A stretch of 64,000 nucleotides of DNA from Lingula anatina (Eukaryota > Brachiopoda > Lingulata > Lingulida > Lingulidae), in contig NW_019775475.1 in assembly GCF_001039355.2 (NCBI RefSeq), forward strand, positions 1-64,000. The letters run 5' to 3'. Position numbers and translations under genes: made by a program. Shown here one piece after another: positions 63,604 through 64,000 of the stretch (position 1 is the first letter of the stretch; every line of letters begins with the position of its first letter). Under the pieces are notes generated by a model that did not search any database, had not been told where the DNA came from, and saw only the letters and a program-made list of their open reading frames with translations.

Positions 63604-64000
63604 TCCCGGACTTGTTTGTGTTCTTTAAAATAAACCGTCTACATTTCTGATTCCATTCTAAACTCTGTAAAAAATTAAAAGTTTTTGTCGGTATCGAGTC
63701 CTGTTCCTAGATACCCGCGCCCATTGACCCCTAACAAAAGGAGCTAGGTAAAGATTATTGTTTAGTTGCGTAAAAAGATGAATGCTTTTCTTGTAAGTTG
63801 GACAACAGTTTTACTTTTTGTCATCAATTTTACAATAAAAAAATTACGATTGTAATTTTTCTTGCCAAAAAGTTAAATTGCTATATAAAAATAATTACCT
63901 AGATATTTACGAAACTTCACATATTATATTAAACAGAACCGCTTTGCGCGGGATCGTTAAAACAGAACTGAAGAAAGATAATAACATTTGGAAAAGCCGT
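63604..64000 (-). promoter_or_regulatory. Upstream region of the flippase gene
   Basis: This holds the 5' UTR and promoter of the minus-strand flippase up to the window edge. A slightly CpG-bearing stretch (63690-63725, ATACCCGCGCCC) lies about 100 bases before the start codon. No TATA box was seen. Confidence 0.4.

Overview
This is a window of AT-rich, intron-dense animal nuclear DNA. Every confident gene is eukaryotic, with GT-AG introns and 36-700 nt exons. I see no bacterial operons, tRNA, rRNA or CRISPR array. The gene set (RANBP2, PABIR/FAM122, a Torso/FGFR-like receptor kinase, a secreted proteinase-K-like subtilase and a class-6 P4-ATPase) together with many short palindromic elements suggests a marine invertebrate, most likely a lophotrochozoan such as a mollusc. 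The phylum is inference only.

Layout, left to right. Positions 302-4129 (minus) hold the first nine coding exons of RANBP2/Nup358, which runs off the left edge. It is head-to-head with a complete nine-exon PABIR/FAM122 gene (5577-10083, plus), an inhibitor of PP2A-B55, followed by about 3 kb of 3' UTR. A TATA box and a dense cluster of CAGGTA motifs precede a 15-exon receptor tyrosine kinase gene (14924-22452, plus). Its kinase domain has lost the DFG aspartate, the alpha-C glutamate and the activation-loop tyrosines, so it is probably a pseudokinase. One kinase exon is present twice around a single N.

Positions 23131-30618 form a 7.5 kb unit carrying a complete six-exon secreted subtilase (25657-28690, plus). 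A second, internally deleted copy follows in tandem (30619-34605). In it a 3.74 kb deletion with ATG microhomology joins upstream repeat DNA to the last subtilase exon, leaving a 5'-truncated pseudogene.

The right 27 kb (37374-63603, minus) is one large ATP11-type lipid flippase gene. Exons 1-25 and two C-terminal exons are legible, but the exons for the last membrane helices are absent from a 7.8 kb stretch that contains a 137-bp poly(A) run and an N, so an assembly error is likely. Its introns carry three copies of one palindromic element family, several minisatellites, a CpG-richer block with a possible alternative first exon, and three partial duplications of exon 3' ends.

The genes are not a functional cluster. 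The recurring themes are local tandem duplication of exons and genes, and small non-autonomous palindromic elements in introns. All exon joins were made by eye from splice sites, reading frame and remembered protein families; no search was run.
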